NCBI GenBank assembly: GCA_018417955.1
Contig: JACTVC010000004.1
Span: forward strand, 2,976,001-3,040,000
Source: Laccaria trichodermophora
Lineage: Eukaryota; Basidiomycota; Agaricomycetes; Agaricales; Hydnangiaceae
DNA: 64,000 bases
Reading direction: 5' to 3'
Shown here in pieces: positions 1-12,388 of this stretch (position 1 is the stretch's first letter; each line of letters opens with the position of its first letter). The notes below the pieces were generated by a model. That model was not told the origin of the DNA. It did no database searches and worked only from the letters and a program-made list of their open reading frames with translations. Both the position numbers and the translations under genes were made by a program.

Positions 1-149
1 GAAAAATCAGTCCAAAATTTTGGCGCGGCCAGAAAAAATCGCTAAAATCTCGAAAAAGTCTTTTTTGGATAGATCTCGATAAGTAGTATCCGATCCCGCC
101 AAAATAAAAAAGATAATCTATATCCTCCTCACCCAAAAAAATTCCTACT

Positions 150-485
150 ATGCCGCCCAAACCTAGAGGCCGACCTCCAAAGAAACGGCGCAATATCACA
201 GGCCTTCAAAATGGTTCCTCTTTGAGCACCGTTCCGTTGATTATATCAATTTCCCAAGCTGTCAGCGAGGAAGATGATGCACTGATCGCGAGATCCCAAG
301 AGTCAGACCAGTTGCCAGTGCGCAACAAGAAGGATGAGGCGAGCAGTGAAGCTGAGGATTCAGGAGAAGAGACAGGTGAGGAGGATTATGCAGAGAGTGA
401 TAAGTATGATGAACCCCGCAGCCCCCATTGCTGGAGTTGCGGAAGCCTAAGGCCCAAGATTCGGCCATCTGTAAACGTAATGTAG
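150..485 (+). pseudogene. AT-hook-like ORF fragment, probably transposon-derived
   Basis: A 111-codon open frame begins MPPKPRGRPPKKRRN, an AT-hook-like basic motif (GRP core), followed by an acidic Ser/Glu stretch and a short CWSCG. It stops abruptly and nothing downstream continues it. The motif CAAAATTTTGGCGC(G/A)GCCA occurs just before it (about 13-31) and just after it (501-518), so the ORF sits between direct repeats, as would a fragment of a mobile element. I do not recognise the family; start and function are guesses. Confidence 0.3.
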
Positions 486-657
486 ACCAATAATTATGCT
501 CAAAATTTTGGCGCAGCCAAAAATCGTGGGAATAACATGAAAACACCATTTTTGAGCTCCTTTCGCCCGTCCGGTTTCAGATCCGTCATTAGATTTTTAC
601 CAAAAAATCTGGTTCCGGAGATAATCGATTGGTTGGCTTTAGTTGTCCGCAACTGTA

Positions 658-1028
658 TGACAAGATAATCTGCACTGAAATACTGTAAAAATATCTTTTG
701 AAAGTTCCTTATTTTCCCCCTGTTTTCTACCAAGAAATATGTAATACATCTATAAAGATTCTTTTCAATGAATGAAGGTCAAATATTGATAAAATATGTT
801 GGAAAACATGTAGAACATATTGAGATACATATATAGACAATTCAAATTAACCCAATATCTTTCAAGTAAGTTTCTATATGTTTTCAACATGTTTTATAAG
901 TATTTAATCTTCATTTACTGAAAACAATCTTTGTAGATGTATTACATGTTTCTTACTAGAACACAGAAAAAAAATAAGGAACTTTTAAAAGATATTTTTA
1001 GAGTATTTCAGTGCAGATTATCTTGTCA
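658..1028. repeat. Long imperfect inverted repeat (fold-back, MITE-like)
   Basis: The stretch from 658 (TGACAAGATAATCTGCACTG) to about 835 is repeated in reverse complement from about 845 to 1028 with scattered mismatches, leaving almost no loop. Transcribed, it would fold into one ~180 bp hairpin. It is AT-rich, has no ORF, and looks like a non-autonomous fold-back element. I could not define a target duplication. Confidence 0.75.
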
Positions 1029-1407
1029 TGTGTCCAGTGGTACATACAGACTACAAATTGTAAAAAACAAAATTAAAAATGAAAAGTAAGCTCGCCGCAA
1101 AAAATAAAAACAGAGCAGAAAGAGGGCTCAATGAATAAACACGAACGGGTGGGCAAAACGACGGAAAAGTGGATAAACAATTTGGAAATAATCGAGCAGC
1201 ATCGATAATCAAAGAAATGGGTCGGATGAATTTATGGTGTCGACTCCAGAACCGCAGACCACGAGTTTCGCAGACACTTACAAGAAGGCAGATTCTGTTT
1301 CTATTTATCCGAACGGGCGGCCGATTTCTAGACCTCCTGCATCACCTGTTCCAGCTGGAAGTAACGACGGCCTTGCCGACGTTCCGATCCGTCACATTCA
1401 CGTTGAG

Positions 1408-1415
1408 TATATAAG
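1408..1415 (+). promoter_or_regulatory. TATA box of the Cys-rich secreted protein gene
   Basis: TATATAAG lies 138 bp upstream of the ATG at 1553. A possible 5'-UTR intron (GTGAGT at about 1479 to TTAG at about 1545) would bring the cap site and the start codon to a normal distance. Confidence 0.55.
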
Positions 1416-1552
1416 GCCCCAGACGTCTGGAGAATAATCATTCACAAATTCGCTCTCAACAAAGCTTATTGAACTCAAGTGAGTGCCTATCTCAGTAGTC
1501 CTCTGCTGAATTCACTCGAGCTGATTTTTAATTTTTCAAAGTTAGCATCGCA

Positions 1553-1967
1553 ATGAAATTCTCTATGGCATTCAGCATGCTTTTGGCGTCTGCGTTCATC
1601 CAGATGGCAGTGGGGTTGCAATGCAGCTCCGAATGTGCAGCTTGCTGGCAAGACAATAACTCAAACGGAGCCGACATCAAAATTCGTTGTGGAGGAAACC
1701 CGGGGGAAGGTCAATGTGGCGACAGTTGCCCCAGTGGTTACAACAGTATACACTGTGCCGAAAATTCTCGTTGCGTGTGAGTGGAAAAATTTGTCTAGAA
1801 AGCTGATAGTAATAACCAACTCACCAATTTTGAATAGATGCGAGGATGGTACTAATTGCGATAATTTGGGCCCATGTCAATGTCCAGCCCAACATTTTGA
1901 TGGAGACGGGCGAACCGTTGGGCACACAGCGTGCGGGGCGATCAACGCAGATGGATCGTGCGCTTAA
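1553..1967 (+). CDS. Small secreted cysteine-rich protein, 117 aa
   Basis: Two exons, 1553-1776 and 1838-1967, joined by a 61 bp intron (GTGAGT...TAG); the frame closes exactly (354 nt). Residues 1-21 (MKFSMAFSMLLASAFIQMAV...) form a signal peptide. The mature part has 14 cysteines spread over its whole length, an even number suited to disulphide pairing, and no membrane segment. Such short Cys-rich secreted proteins are common in Agaricomycetes and are often effector or surface-protein candidates, but I recognise no named family. It has its own TATA box and lies between two non-coding mobile elements. Secretion is well supported; function is unknown. Confidence 0.8.
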
Positions 1968-2164
1968 TGTTGGAGAACAATTTGTTGTCGGTAGCAAGTC
2001 GGTAGTCAACGTTGACTCGGTTCGCGAAAAAATTGCAACATGATATGTAGCAAAAATGAAGAGATGGAGTATCATTGTCTATGATATCATTGAGAACGTA
2101 TACAGTTGGGGAAAAAGTAAAAGTCGAAAGCGTCCGAGGATGAAGTACATGGTCAACGATACTA

Positions 2165-2951
2165 CAGTCATCAACCGGTCAATGACACAGCTGGGTCAAT
2201 GACACAAAACAGTTTTGCTCCACCATTTTTGCTCGCATCTCTTAGAAATTTTATGTCATTGTAAGGGAATACTATATCATTATAACTGTGCTTTTTTTGA
2301 AGTAACAGCCTCTCTTGAACTCCTTAAAAGCTCAATTCATTGGTTTTGATCAGGCTTCAACAATTCCATTACCCTGATCTGGCAACAACCTCATGAAGAC
2401 TGGAATTTATTTTGACAGTCCTCCAATACAAACTACATAGGGTACAATAATCAAAATTTATCTAGAGTGTAGGGGCTTGTCTGGACTGTCAGCAAGGAAA
2501 AGGTGTGAAACGACGTTGAGATGGGTAACCAAATGTGACAGAGTTTGTGACACATCCGAATTGGGTTTACTCGTCAAATGAAAATCTTTCCTCCGCCTCG
2601 CCTCAGCTACAGCCTAAAATGCATGGATGACCTCTGTTCAATACTTGAGAACTCCAGGGGCACTAACATGAGTCCCTTGAGGAAGATATTTCTCAGATGT
2701 AAGTTAAAACAAATCTTGATGCCATATCCCAATCAAGTAACCTGTGACTGTGTCATTGAATGGTGTTGACGCTGTTTCAACCGAAAAATTCAGTCCTCGA
2801 AAAGTTGGCAAGATAGCAAGTTTTTAAGTACTAAATTGTGTAGTGTAAATGCTTCATCAGATTTTGTACAATTCAGTTTTTGAGAAGTCGATGTGTGAGG
2901 GATGCGATTCAGTCAATAAAAATGTTTGTGTCATTGACCGGTTGATGACTG
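2165..2951. mobile_element. Non-autonomous Tc1/mariner-like element with 25 bp perfect TIRs and TA target duplication
   Basis: The left end starts CAGTCATCAACCGGTC; the right end (2927-2951) is its exact reverse complement over 25 bp. Both ends are flanked by TA (2163-2164 and 2952-2953), the duplication expected of the Tc1/mariner superfamily. A second copy of GGTCAATGACACA directly follows the left TIR. The 787 bp interior has no transposase frame, only a trivial 63-codon ORF, so the element is a deletion derivative or MITE needing a transposase in trans. The perfect TIRs suggest fairly recent insertion. Confidence 0.88.
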
Positions 2952-3027
2952 TACGTACAATTTGTCAATTCAATCAATCTGTCCATGATGTCCAAATTTA
3001 ACTTTACGCGGTAGTTGTGCGAAACAA

Positions 3028-3949
3028 TCAGACAGTGTCAGTCGGTGCTGGACCATCTGAGGGCAAGATGGAGGAAGTCAAGGCGGTTGGGCACTGAAGA
3101 TACAAGTAAGAAAATTTCACGAAATCGTCAAGTTTCCCCTTACCCCTTGTGGAATCGGTCCAGCTGAAGAGTTGTATGCTGGTAGATCGGTGGGTGCTGG
3201 TATTGCGGAATTCGGCAAGTTAGAAAGGCACTGATTAGAAGGGCGTTCATAAATATCATGGCAAACAAGATTCAACTTGGTACTTACCGCCGATGGAACG
3301 CCACCATCAGAGAATGACGGTGGAGGGTTATTTGATTCAGTTGGCATCGTCCCATTCTCAGTCGGTGTTGGAGCATCCGTCGCGTTCGTTGGAGGAAAAT
3401 CGTGGTGGCCGGAGAAGGAGTCTGGGTGGCCTTCGTGTTCCTCATGAGATTTTGGATCATGTGAGTGGTCAGTTGGTGCTGATCCATTGTTAGGGGCTCC
3501 AGAAGGGAAGGCCGATGCGTTCTAAAGCTTCAGGTGAAAAAAGGTTCCTCAAACTCTGCATGAACTTTGCGTACGGCAGGCGGATTGTCAGATTGCGAGT
3601 ACGAGGGAGAGAACTTGTGCTTTGGGAGATCAGTTGGTGCCAGACTATCGCCAGGGAAATCGGAAGGTCGCTGGAAATGGAGATGAGGCACATTTTCAGT
3701 CAATCCTTGAATCTTTCGTACCGAGTGTGGGATATCGGAGGAAGAGGGCATGTATCCGAGGGTATCGTTAGGTGAACTCCCGTCTTGCGGATATTCAGTT
3801 GGTGCTGGTGTATCTCCAGATGTAGAGAACGAAGATGGGTAGATCGTAGAGCTCCCCAAAAGGTTATTTGCAGGTATAACGACAGCTTGAGCAAGTTGAG
3901 CAGCGCCCAAGGCCAAGGCGAAGAGAGCGCAAAAGCGAGTACTGGCCAT
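3028..3949 (-). CDS. Secreted Pro/Ser-rich repeat protein, 236 aa, five symmetric exons
   Basis: Five exons on the minus strand: 3949-3722, 3670-3575, 3521-3288, 3230-3144 and 3093-3028. All four introns are 50-57 bp and phase 0, so every internal exon could be lost or duplicated without a frameshift; total CDS is 711 nt. Residues 1-22 are a signal peptide ending AAQLAQA. The rest is low-complexity Pro/Ser/Thr/Asp, and each exon contains an APT(D/E) or PTE motif, indicating growth by exon duplication. There is no domain I recognise; it could be an O-glycosylated wall or secreted protein. A badly broken relative lies at 43.2-45.0 kb on the same strand. Intron 1 is 51 nt and open in frame, so retention would add 17 codons. 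Confidence 0.75.
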
Positions 3950-4005
3950 TGAGTCTTTGAGACGAGTAGTTGTTTCAGCTGATGAATGGGTCTGAAGCAA
4001 ACGAT

Positions 4006-4014
4006 CTTTTTATA
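4006..4014 (-). promoter_or_regulatory. TATA box of the Pro-rich secreted protein gene
   Basis: TATAAAAAG on the minus strand lies 57 bp upstream of the ATG at 3949. It supports this start rather than the longer in-frame extension to position 4000. Confidence 0.6.
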
Positions 4015-4437
4015 CGGTGAGCATCATAGTGCAGGCGTTGCCCCAAGTCCTGCTGCACTGCCGAAGGGCCGTCGAATTTTTGTTGTTTTCGACCCGCGAC
4101 ATCGCACAACGGTGTGGGACCTCCAGACTTTTGTGCTGCGGTTCGATGGCGAAGATTAGTACGTGCTATGGTAAAATCAGAAATAGGAACTTACGGGGAA
4201 AAGTCACAGGAAATACAGTGATCCGGCAGACATGCAACGGGCATGGAAGGCCGCAAGATAAATCAATTCCTTCTTGTTTACTTTTTGAGGCGGCTTTGTC
4301 GACGACATCCAAGCTGCGGAAGAAAAATGAATCCACAGTCTGTCGGCCTTTTGCAGGTTGGGTCAATACCACAAGCAGCTTCAGGTTCAAAGCTCCAATC
4401 GCTGACTAACCCATCTTGTTTCCCACCATCTTGCGCG

Positions 4438-4800
4438 ATGGCGGACAGCCTCTCCGCCGAATGCACGCCCCTCAAAGAGAAGTACGATACGTGCTTCAAC
4501 GCCTGGTTTGAAGGCTACTTGGAACCAGCAGTCGCAGCCTCATCATCGGAGCGCGCCGCGTACTCCAAGAAAAAAGCTGATGAATTCCAGGCGAAGTGCG
4601 GTAAGGTGTGGGAGCAGTACAAGGAGTGCATTCAGGTGCGTTATTAAGCCTATGTGGGTGGTCGATGTGCTGATTGATAGGCTCAGAGGGCTGTGAAGGA
4701 GAAAGGCCTGGACAAGCTCTTGCAACAAGCACGCGAGGAGAACCCCTTGACGGAGCCACCTCCGCCTCCCATTGTCAAACCGCTCAAAAAGAATTCGTGA
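4438..4800 (+). CDS. mdm35: Mdm35/TRIAP1-family twin CX9C protein, 103 aa
   Basis: Exons 4438-4635 and 4687-4800, with a 51 bp phase-0 intron (GTGCGT...TCAG). The 103 aa product has the twin CX9C signature: C9-x9-C19 and C54-x9-C64, with the family-typical acidic/aromatic spacing (KYDTCFNAWFE and WEQYKECIQ). This is the UPF0203/TRIAP1 family: in yeast Mdm35 sits in the mitochondrial intermembrane space, is oxidised by Mia40, and chaperones Ups/PRELI lipid-transfer proteins. Length and motif spacing match the family. The Pro-rich tail (about residues 89-97) is lineage variation. The start is the first Met of the conserved block; upstream in-frame sequence is not protein-like. Confidence 0.9.
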
Positions 4801-5005
4801 GAATCTGGGTTAGCATGGGTGGACTTGAGGCTTTTAACCAAAGATGTGGATGTTTTAAGTGCGTTTGGCTTAATTCTTTCCGATGACGCGTCACTGAACC
4901 ACGTAGGTTTGTTTGATATATCCTATAGAACACCAATCTATACACAACGTCATAATTCAACCCCTTCTTACCTTATTGTCTGAACTACCCCGTCTCGGAA
5001 AGCAA

Positions 5006-5484
5006 CAAGGGGGCCCCGGGATTTCAGAAACAACACGGGGTAGATTTTTTTTTGTAAGCCGTCCGTGACGTCCCCCCCCCATCGCTCCTTCTAAATAAGG
5101 TATGTTTTCGTCCAAAAAGGGTATGTTTTTCCCACCGCTCCTTTGAAGAAATTTCCGGCTGGTGGGCCGTGAACGTGTGAACCTTAAAATGAAATTTTCA
5201 GGTGTACAAATCCAGCTTTTTTTCACATTTACTTTTGCCATGCAAGTCTGAGCTGAGCAAGAAAACTGGGAGGGATGACAGATTTTTCGTTTCCCTTACA
5301 CACTGACTTCCATGGTAAGTTATCAACCGTTCAACTGCATTGGAGGTGCTGCTGATGCATTTAGCATTGCTACAGCCCCGAATATAGATTTTCGAAGGTT
5401 ATATACGAAATTTTTTTAAGGCCTGCCGGAGGTCCCCCCCCCCACCTACCTCGGGTCACAGGTCGACATCCCGGGGCCCCCTTG
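5006..5484. mobile_element. Non-autonomous hAT-like element (479 bp) with 8 bp target duplication
   Basis: The ends are CAAGGGGGCCCCGGGAT and its reverse complement. They are flanked by the 8 bp direct repeat GAAAGCAA at 4998-5005 and 5485-5492, the target-site length of hAT transposons. Just inside both ends lie T-runs and C-runs. There is no coding capacity. The second copy at 39051-39934 shares the TIR and the right-end subterminal sequence (CCTCGGGTCAC), showing a family active in this genome. Confidence 0.88.
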
Positions 5485-5492
5485 GAAAGCAA

Positions 5493-7849
5493 GCACCACT
5501 CCCTCTCACATGCAACCCTTACCTTTATGAACATGAACTACGATCACCTTTGACGCATGGGAGAGTCACTCGTCGATATTCGGTGGTTCACTATGGTCTC
5601 GTCAATGTGCCCCACCTTGCTCCGCGTAAGTGTCATCCCAAATTTTGATGAATGGCTCTCAAGGCCTTGACAATTAGTGCTCGGAAGTTGACTTATTTCG
5701 CGACCTCAGTTTATGGGACTCGTTTTTGATCATGTTGGTCTCGGATACCTTGTTTCATGTACTTCCACACCTTACGACACGGATATTTTTCACGGAGTCT
5801 ATACGACTAGTGCATCAGCTCATCGCAGCTCGCCACAATGACGCAAACGGGCTCAGGGTAGACCCGAGTTTGTAACCGACTGATGTGGGTACTACGTCAT
5901 GCTCATAGTTCCAACATTACTCGGTTTTCAAGCGCGTAACTTGAAAATTTACTGGGCCCTTACGCAGAAATCGCGTCAAGAAGTGAAAGCCAAAGACGCA
6001 ATCAAATAAGAATGTAGGAAGTTCACTGCCAAGTTGTCTATGATGATCAAGCTCACTGCCCAACTGAACAGAGTCGAAAAGTTACCACAGGAGCGCGTTT
6101 CTTTCGCCAGTTGACACCGACGGGATGCAAGGATCCAGGACTTGACTCGAGTCTAAGCACCGTGCCTAACCCAACCCAAATCAATCTCCGGCTATAATTA
6201 ATAGCAGCTTAAAAAGTTGACGCTTTTAATCTTCGTGAAGGTCCCAGAGGGGCGCAAAGGCTAATTCGGAATGGAAAAGCACGTTCATCACATTCCCATA
6301 ATCTTCTACAATCCAGTAAGTCGATGACCAGGGTGAAAACCGATTTTAGACTGAAATATGGTGGTAGGATGCTCTTCGACGGCAACGACCTCTGGCTTAG
6401 AGTCATCATTAGATAAGGTATCTGACCGAGTCGAGAAAGCTCGACCGATTTACGGGCAGGGTTGTCGTGGAAGAGAGAAATTTGTCGTCTCGTTTCAACG
6501 CGTTTCACATATTCGTGGATGGGCGCATCTTATGGTTCAAGTGTTCTATGGGCGCACAGCATATGGCCTTCTCGCCGTGCATCAAGGGATTCCCTAGGGA
6601 AGAACTGACAAAGAACATGGTTTGACCCATGCTCGGAGGCCAAGGGAAACGATAATGATGAGAACCAATTCCAGAGATGGCGTACAAAAGAGGAGAGGCG
6701 ATGAGAGTCATAGATCTGAAGGTGATTCATCAGCTGAGAGCTTAGTCCCGTCTTACTTACGAACACTTGAACAGTGCGACCAGCGGTAGAGATTGTCCGC
6801 CGATTCGTCGTCTCCCCAGCTCACTTTGCCGTGGAATCTCGTAGGCGATGGGCAAGCTGACGTTTGAAATTGAGCTGACTAGCAACGAAATTGATTGGTT
6901 TCAAAAACTTGTGGTTACCTTCGTGTGTGGCATATGACCCAGCGTCATCCCACGACCGACGAACCCGAGCGTGGCCTCCTCGTTGAGATCGTTAGGGGCT
7001 GTGAATATGGACGCCGTGGGATCTGGGTGGTTAGGAAGGTGGATGGGTATTCATCGATGGTGTGTGAATTCGTGTGGAACTCTCCTGATGGCGGGCTGAG
7101 TGGCTTTCAGAAATCATGCAGGCGAGAAAACGTACCTTGTGGAGGACTCAGAAGTGTTACGCTCAAACTATACTACTCGCCTTCACCTCCGCCGCTTCAT
7201 ACTGTAATGTGCAATCGTATATGTCGTGTCGTTATAAAACGCGTGAAGAACGGTGAGAACCAAGTGATGACGCGCTCGTCTCTGGCGAGGATAACGCGAT
7301 GGTAAGGTAATTCAACAGGCATTCTTTGATTGATTTGAGGAGCCCTGCGTGTTCCTTAGGCCATTATAATGGTCCGTGGCATTTGGGACAGCGACATGAC
7401 CGTGGTTCGCGGCTTGCAACCCTGGAGGCCAGGTCTGAGCGGGAGAGTTGAGAGTTGATGTAAAGCACTTCGCCCCGCACGTGTGCGTGACTTGAGCCAC
7501 CGTTTTTCTTCCCTCAAATTCCTTCACTTATCGCATTCATTTACTTACCTGTAGACAATTCCACCTCTTACCAAACCAAGTCCGAAATCTACAACATGAA
7601 TCAAAACAAGCTACAAATCGTAGAATAAATGCTACATGAGCTAACCCTGTCCATATATATAGCGCAACGAACTGCATACAAGAGAAAAATGAGTCCTTTG
7701 TAAATGTTCGTGTGTAGAAAAATATCCTTTTAGAAGGTTGTGGACAGAAAAAGTAACAAGTTCAAGCAGCCCTCAGTGACCAATGGATGGGAACTTAAAC
7801 TCGGTGCACTACAGCCATATTAGAAAATATGATGTATATAATGAATCTA
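5493..7849. other. Long stretch without a supportable gene
   Basis: No reading frame here resembles a protein family I know. Plausible splice signals occur on the minus strand (for example GTAAGT read from about 6765 and about 7548), and minus-strand frames around 6500-6900 and 7310-7530 look mildly coding-like. They cannot be joined into one closed frame, so this may be an unrecognised intron-dense gene or a decayed one. The last part, about 7560-7849, is the 3' side of the peroxidase gene. Confidence 0.4.
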
Positions 7850-9627
<1,778 letters not shown>

Positions 9628-9719
9628 TGGGGGGCCGGATGGGGGAAAGACGTGAAAAGGGTGAAGGATACACCAGAAGAAGTCGACGATCCCTTTTATT
9701 CAAGAATAAGGAAGCGGTA

Positions 9720-10836
9720 GGGACACCCCGTCCGGCAAAACACTGGCGAAAATGACTTCACAGACCCTGTAAACAGCCATGATGAGAATAAAGGACATGG
9801 ATAATCCGAACCTTGGTGGCGTCATAAATTGTAGGCAACCATCAAAGAAATTGTAGACCGCTGGAGTGATCATCAGGGCTCACCGAAATTCTGCGCAAGT
9901 ATTTGCCACTATTACCGGAGTGCTTCTGAGAAACAAAATGCCAAGTCGTTCGGAACGGTGGGTGAATTTGAGGGGGCAGCTGTGAGCAAGAAACGGATTA
10001 ATGACGGATTTTTGGAAGTAATGAGATTAAAATCAGACAATCAACGACCCCAAATTGTTAAGTAGCATAGATCATAATATGAGAATAGGTTCCTGGTTCA
10101 AGTCATGCGAAGAATCCTCCGCAGCGAACCAACGGACGAACATTTGAAGGAGATTCCGAAGAACGTGGGAATCAGAAAAGAAGCCAGGTCGACTCGAGGC
10201 GGAGCGGCGGGAAAAGAACCCGCTCGGGGCGAGTTGAGGACTATTTATAGCCAAACTTGCGCGTGAGCTGTCGGGAGTCGGGAGGCCGCAGAGGGGGTTT
10301 CCGAAGAAGCAAAACCGTGAGCCGCTACGTTTTTTCTTCCCCTTCATAAAAGGCCGAATAGATGGCATTCAGTCAGCAGTTGCCTTCGAGAGGTGATTCA
10401 GTGTCTCTCGGAAAGCTCTGAGATTCCAGTGATCGACAAGGATGATTATGTGTTGTGTAATACAGAGGTTGAATGGGTATTTGAAGAAGATAGGCCATGG
10501 CGTCGCACAGCATCAGGGCCTTTGTAAACTGGAGGATGCGGCCAATGGACGACAACGAAGGGATTTCGCGGCCAGAAGGCTTCTCAACTTCACGTTACAG
10601 CTTGCCCTTCATTCATGTACACACGGCGGCCTCGAATTTCAGAGCGCATAAGATGCATTGCACCGTAAAGCCAGAACCAGGGTAGTTAGGTTTCACGGCT
10701 AAGTAGCATTATCAGCGACATCGTGGAAACGTGAGACTCACTCACGTAGCTGAGGAGAGAGTTCATGTTTGCAATTATTTTGAGATTATCGCCTTGCCAA
10801 ATATGGCACATCTGTGGTCGCGTGCCGATTTAATCA
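9720..10836. other. Intergenic, nothing recognised
   Basis: Only short unrelated frames are present, the longest a 98-codon minus-strand frame (10072-10368) without family resemblance. This stretch separates the divergent promoters of the peroxidase and the RapZ-C-like gene. Confidence 0.5.
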
Positions 10837-11424
10837 GTGGAGACATCTCTGTCTTCCCCACGACGACGAATGTCACTTTCAGAACAGCAAGTGGCGCAGG
10901 AAGCTGCGGCTGTCGATCTCGAGCTCGAAGAGACAGACTCTGGATCCGATGATGACGATCTTATCCCCAATCCCAACCATAACACAACCATCTCCAACCT
11001 CCCTATTCTGCGCCTAATTTCCTATGGGCATAGTCGCGGGCCTATCGTTCCAACTCCTGCAGTTGTCTTTGACATCCGAACTCTTCCTAACCCTCCCAAA
11101 CACGTCCGATCTTCTCAGACTGGCCTTAACAAACCGCTCAGGGACTGGTTCTTTGCTGATAGCGATGTTCAGAAGCGCTTTGATGACGCGTGTGGCGTGA
11201 TCGAGGAGAAATTGAAGCAGGTTGATACTGAAGAGGACGATGAGGTCGTCGTTGGAGTCTGTTGTCAGCTTGGCAAGCATCGCAGCGTTGCATTTGTTGA
11301 AGAGCTCGGAAAGAGGAAATGGGAGGGTTGGCAGGCGGTAGTTGAGCATCGGGATGTTCATATCAAGCGCTCTGGTTCTGAGAGGAATAGGCGGGGTCAA
11401 GTGGCGCCTGGGGATGATGATTGA
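10837..11424 (+). CDS. RapZ C-terminal domain-like protein, 195 aa
   Basis: One uninterrupted frame. After an acidic N-terminus (ELEETDSGSDDDD, about residues 29-41) the protein carries the RapZ/YvcJ C-terminal fold signature: ILRLISYGHSRG, VVFDIRTLPNPP, and VGVCCQLGKHRSVAFVEEL, which corresponds to the GCTGGKHRSV block that binds small phosphorylated ligands or RNA in bacterial RapZ. The N-terminal P-loop half of bacterial RapZ is absent, as in other fungal stand-alone versions. The usual GG in the loop reads QLG. The C-terminus is basic. The start could be 10837 or the Met at 10870. Biochemical role in fungi is not established. Confidence 0.8.
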   Translation: METSLSSPRRRMSLSEQQVAQEAAAVDLELEETDSGSDDDDLIPNPNHNTTISNLPILRLISYGHSRGPIVPTPAVVFDIRTLPNPPKHVRSSQTGLNKPLRDWFFADSDVQKRFDDACGVIEEKLKQVDTEEDDEVVVGVCCQLGKHRSVAFVEELGKRKWEGWQAVVEHRDVHIKRSGSERNRRGQVAPGDDD

Positions 11425-11983
11425 CTTGATGTGGTTCGTTTGTCGCTTTCGTTTCTTTTTTTGCACGCGTCAGACCCACCTTTTTCCCTAGGCTTCTCTG
11501 CTCCTCTGTGTATACCATGTATTTGTTCAACTATCCTCGTAAAATGCAAGTGTATGAAACATGTTGATTTCGAGAATATTGCATTTGCCTCGTTCTGAAG
11601 AAATCGGCGGATCAAGGACTGCGCCGCCAATACCGCACCTTGTGAGCGATAAGTGCTCTGTATTTTATCTGATTATCCTCCATCTTCAGCCTTCTCGGAC
11701 ACGGTTTCATTTCAACAATCCCTCTCAGGGAAGTTCAAGCGCTCATGCCTCCAAGTCGCGTCCTCGAGCTGAGAAATTCGAGAGATGCTTTCTCGATCGA
11801 AATTGATGGCTTGTGAGCGCTCACCGGCACCCAACCGGCACCTCGTGAGTTTTCCCCTTTTTTTCCTACTTGACTGAAGGTCAGATTTATCCCCGATGCC
11901 GCCGACACCCGCCGGTTCAACATCACGACCGAAGTATCCCACATGTCAGCTCATGTTAGCAGCCAGCACATTGCTTTACTTAC

Positions 11984-12115
11984 AATAATTTCGCTGACCT
12001 CAACGGTCGACGCGTAATACGCGAGACCCTAGGGCACTTTTCAAATCGTCCGATAACCTTTTACTCACATAGGATTCATAGATCTTAGCAGGCACCTTTT
12101 CAATAGTGATCATGG
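11984..12115 (-). CDS. Fragment of an unrecognised intron-dense gene
   Basis: Two perfectly spliced 45 nt exons (12115-12071 and 12028-11984, GTGAGT...CTAG intron of 42 bp) encode MITIEKVPAKIYES followed by YGLAYYASTVEVSEII, ending at a GTAAGT donor. Downstream a frame beginning DMWDTSVVMLNRRVSAASG (about 11947-11890) looks like the next exon but I could not close the junction. The rest would run toward 11560. I do not recognise the family; it may also be decayed. Confidence 0.4.
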
Positions 12116-12388
12116 CGAATCTGTGCCTCCGGCCTTTGCCGGCAACATCGTCCCTTGAGCGTTACTATAGATGGTTAGTATGAACGCCCACTGATCGCCG
12201 TTAATATGATTGAGTTCTTAACGTTCAAAATACAGCCTAACTTTGCTCCCTGTCGTTTCTCTAAATCTCCCCTCATCATACGCGACGACGACCCCTAGGT
12301 CGACGTCTTTGCGCCAACTTGAATGCGCAAACCCCCAGATTTTTCATTCGACCTTGACAACCCCTTCTCCCAGCTCCCATCAACCTTA

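Noticed and set aside
4017..4409. Overlapping open frames on both strands upstream of the Mdm35 gene
   Set aside because: Low-quality composition, no family resemblance, and they overlap the minus-strand TATA box and the Mdm35 5' region.
6209..7527. A second peroxidase-type intron-dense gene next to the first
   Set aside because: I looked for the haem-pocket blocks (RLxFHDA, LLASH) in all minus-strand frames and found none.
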